From CAJQQY01 sp045106765 (lineage in GTDB: Bacteria > Bacteroidota > Bacteroidia > Chitinophagales > Saprospiraceae): a stretch of 64,000 nucleotides of DNA. Below the pieces are notes generated by a model. It searched no databases. It saw only the letters and a program-made list of their open reading frames with translations, and was not told the origin of the DNA. Below, piece by piece: positions 62,889 to 64,000 of the stretch; the stretch's first letter is position 1, and every line of letters starts with the position of its first letter. Both the position numbers and the translations under genes were made by a program. The stretch spans positions 40,710 through 104,709 of the forward strand of contig JBGCFD010000004.1 of assembly GCA_045106765.1 (NCBI GenBank), given 5' to 3'.

Positions 62889-62916
62889 GCCACGCACCAA
62901 TTTAATGGTACGTGGC
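62889..62916 (-). terminator. Intrinsic terminator of the coiled-coil gene
   Basis: GCCACGCACC (62889-62898) and GGTACGTGGC (62907-62916) pair with one G-U wobble. On the minus strand the hairpin is followed by CTCTTTTTATA, a T-rich tail. It ends the transcript of the gene at 62947-63945. Confidence 0.8.
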
Positions 62917-62946
62917 AAGTATTTTCTAAAAATATATATCTAAGAA

Positions 62947-63945
62947 TTATTTCAATTTAAAGGTATTTGCTCCGGTTAAGTAACCTTTGTTGTAAACTTC
63001 AACGGTATAAGTTCCTTTGGTAAAATCAACTCCAGGTTCCCATAGGAAACAAGATACTGCATCCTCTGCATTATTGTAATCAACCGTTTTTATGTGGGTG
63101 AATCTCATTTGTTCTTGCGCTTCAGTTGTAGTAAAAACACCTGATCCCATTGATTCAGAAGCTAAAGTTTCACCTTGAGGAGAAATCAATCTTACGTGAA
63201 AATCTTCTTTTCCAGATTGAGCAACATCATTAGGCTCGGCAGTAAAACATACTTTTAATCTATCAACGTTTTTCGCAAATTTCTTTTTAACTGCTTTTCC
63301 ACTACTTCTCACTTTCCATCCTGAAACACTCAAGTCACGAATATCAACTACAGATGCACGAACAACAGTTGCACTCAAATCAGTATTTCGAGAAGTCAAA
63401 TCGTCTTTTTCGCTCATCAATGCAGCACGAGCAGTCGTTAATTCGTCGTTCATTTTTCTTTCTTCCACTACCTGAGTAGTAAGGCTTTCTTTCTCTTCAG
63501 AAAGTTGAGTGTTAGCAGCAGTTAATTGCTCATTTTCTTCTCTCATAGTAGTTAATTCAGCCAAGTATTGATCTCGTTGAGTACGCATATCTTCCATCAT
63601 CGCACGAATCTCATTGAGTTCTCTTTTGGTTTTTTTCCCTCCAGAAAGTAATGCAGTAATTCTTTTATTTGCTTTAGATAACTCATCTTTTTGAGAATCA
63701 ACTAAGGCATTAATTTCTTCATTCTCACCTTTCATCGCTTCAATTTCTTCTTGAGCAGCGTAGTGTAATTTTTCTAACTCGCCTCTCAATTTTTTAGTTT
63801 CGACTAACTCAGCTTCTTGAGTTTCGATAGTATCGCTTTTTTGATAATTATTGTACAATAGAACAGCATTGGTAGCTAACAAAAGTAAAATAATTACTGC
63901 TGCGATAGCGGTCAATTTTTGTTTTGAATCATTTGAAAAGCTCAT
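62947..63945 (-). CDS. Membrane-anchored coiled-coil protein with C-terminal beta domain
   Basis: The 332-residue protein has one N-terminal hydrophobic helix (LTAIAAVIILLLLATNAVLL) and a long coiled coil (~residues 35-195, e.g. ELVETKKLRGELEKLHYAAQ, TTMREENEQLTAANTQLSEE). A C-terminal domain of ~130 residues has strand-rich segments (VDIRDLSVSGWKVRSSGKAV, VRLISPQGETLASESMGSG, GTYTVEVYNKGYLTGANTFK). The whole resembles Bacteroidota proteins of unknown function in which the coiled coil spans the periplasm. It begins 55 bases before the right edge of the window. Confidence 0.75.
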   Translation of the reverse strand: MSFSNDSKQKLTAIAAVIILLLLATNAVLLYNNYQKSDTIETQEAELVETKKLRGELEKLHYAAQEEIEAMKGENEEINALVDSQKDELSKANKRITALLSGGKKTKRELNEIRAMMEDMRTQRDQYLAELTTMREENEQLTAANTQLSEEKESLTTQVVEERKMNDELTTARAALMSEKDDLTSRNTDLSATVVRASVVDIRDLSVSGWKVRSSGKAVKKKFAKNVDRLKVCFTAEPNDVAQSGKEDFHVRLISPQGETLASESMGSGVFTTTEAQEQMRFTHIKTVDYNNAEDAVSCFLWEPGVDFTKGTYTVEVYNKGYLTGANTFKLK

Positions 63946-64000
63946 AATAAATTATTTAAGTTTACAATTTTTTAATCCTACTGGTTTTTCGGATTATTTT

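Overview
The window looks like chromosomal DNA of an environmental Bacteroidota, probably near the Saprospiria or a related gliding lineage. The base composition is strongly AT-rich and start codons lack Shine-Dalgarno sequences, having A-rich stretches upstream instead. One clear promoter follows the Bacteroidota -33/-7 pattern (TTG, then TAnnTTTG). Marker families include type IX secretion cargo with the gliding-type (type B) C-terminal sorting domain, PorP/SprF, a PorE-like TPR/propeller/OmpA protein, LytTR two-component regulation, head-GIN, DUF4412, DUF2452 and an ABC permease-M1 peptidase fusion. The lineage is inferred from gene content only. No tRNA, rRNA, CRISPR array or transposase was seen.

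Layout. 1-5436: 3' part of a giant secreted T9SS type B protein, entering from the left edge. 5.5-9.4 kb (minus): SUI1-like factor, two unknown genes, a lipid kinase and a serine hydrolase whose nucleophile is replaced by Gly. 9.4-10.8 kb: a 656-bp gap, then an unrecorded 46-aa peptide gene with a double-glycine leader, a strong terminator and a small DxxWH-motif protein. 10.8-14.8 kb: an HscA-like Hsp70 and two paralogous barrel-type proteins. 15-19.4 kb: queuosine-precursor transporter, a lipoprotein, a helix-hairpin-helix protein, a flippase and cytidine deaminase. 19.7-25.7 kb: a T9SS cassette (type B cargo, PorP/SprF, PorE-like OmpA protein). 25.8-28.4 kb: MarR and YceI, a GNAT protein and a TPR lipoprotein. 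28.5-37.7 kb (minus): DEAD-box helicase, a leucine-rich-repeat cluster, an outer-membrane-type protein, a small HTH protein, membrane proteins, a divergent SUMF1-like lipoprotein and a TonB-domain lipoprotein. 37.8-44.5 kb: LytTR regulator and LytS-type kinase, divergent from an ABC ATPase and a permease-peptidase fusion. 44.6-48.7 kb: BioD/DRTGG protein, a candidate small RNA, PEP carboxykinase and a Sua5/YrdC protein. 48.8-57.5 kb: secreted unknown, a frameshifted gene, a coiled-coil membrane protein, a vWA-like lipoprotein, a TIR-FISUMP fusion, an McrC-like nuclease and a secreted papain-like peptidase. 57.7-64 kb: mostly small secreted or membrane proteins of DUF families.

Three places deserve most attention. 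The first is the TIR-FISUMP plus orphan McrC pair (53.9-56.3 kb), a candidate antiviral module. The second is the GG-leader peptide gene with its DxxWH neighbour (10.0-10.8 kb), a candidate peptide-natural-product or secreted-peptide locus. The third is a promoter-hairpin-T-tract unit upstream of pckA (46.0-46.1 kb) that could encode a small RNA. Intergenic regions also carry several long, near-perfect hairpins and at least three copies of a dispersed 68-bp palindromic repeat.
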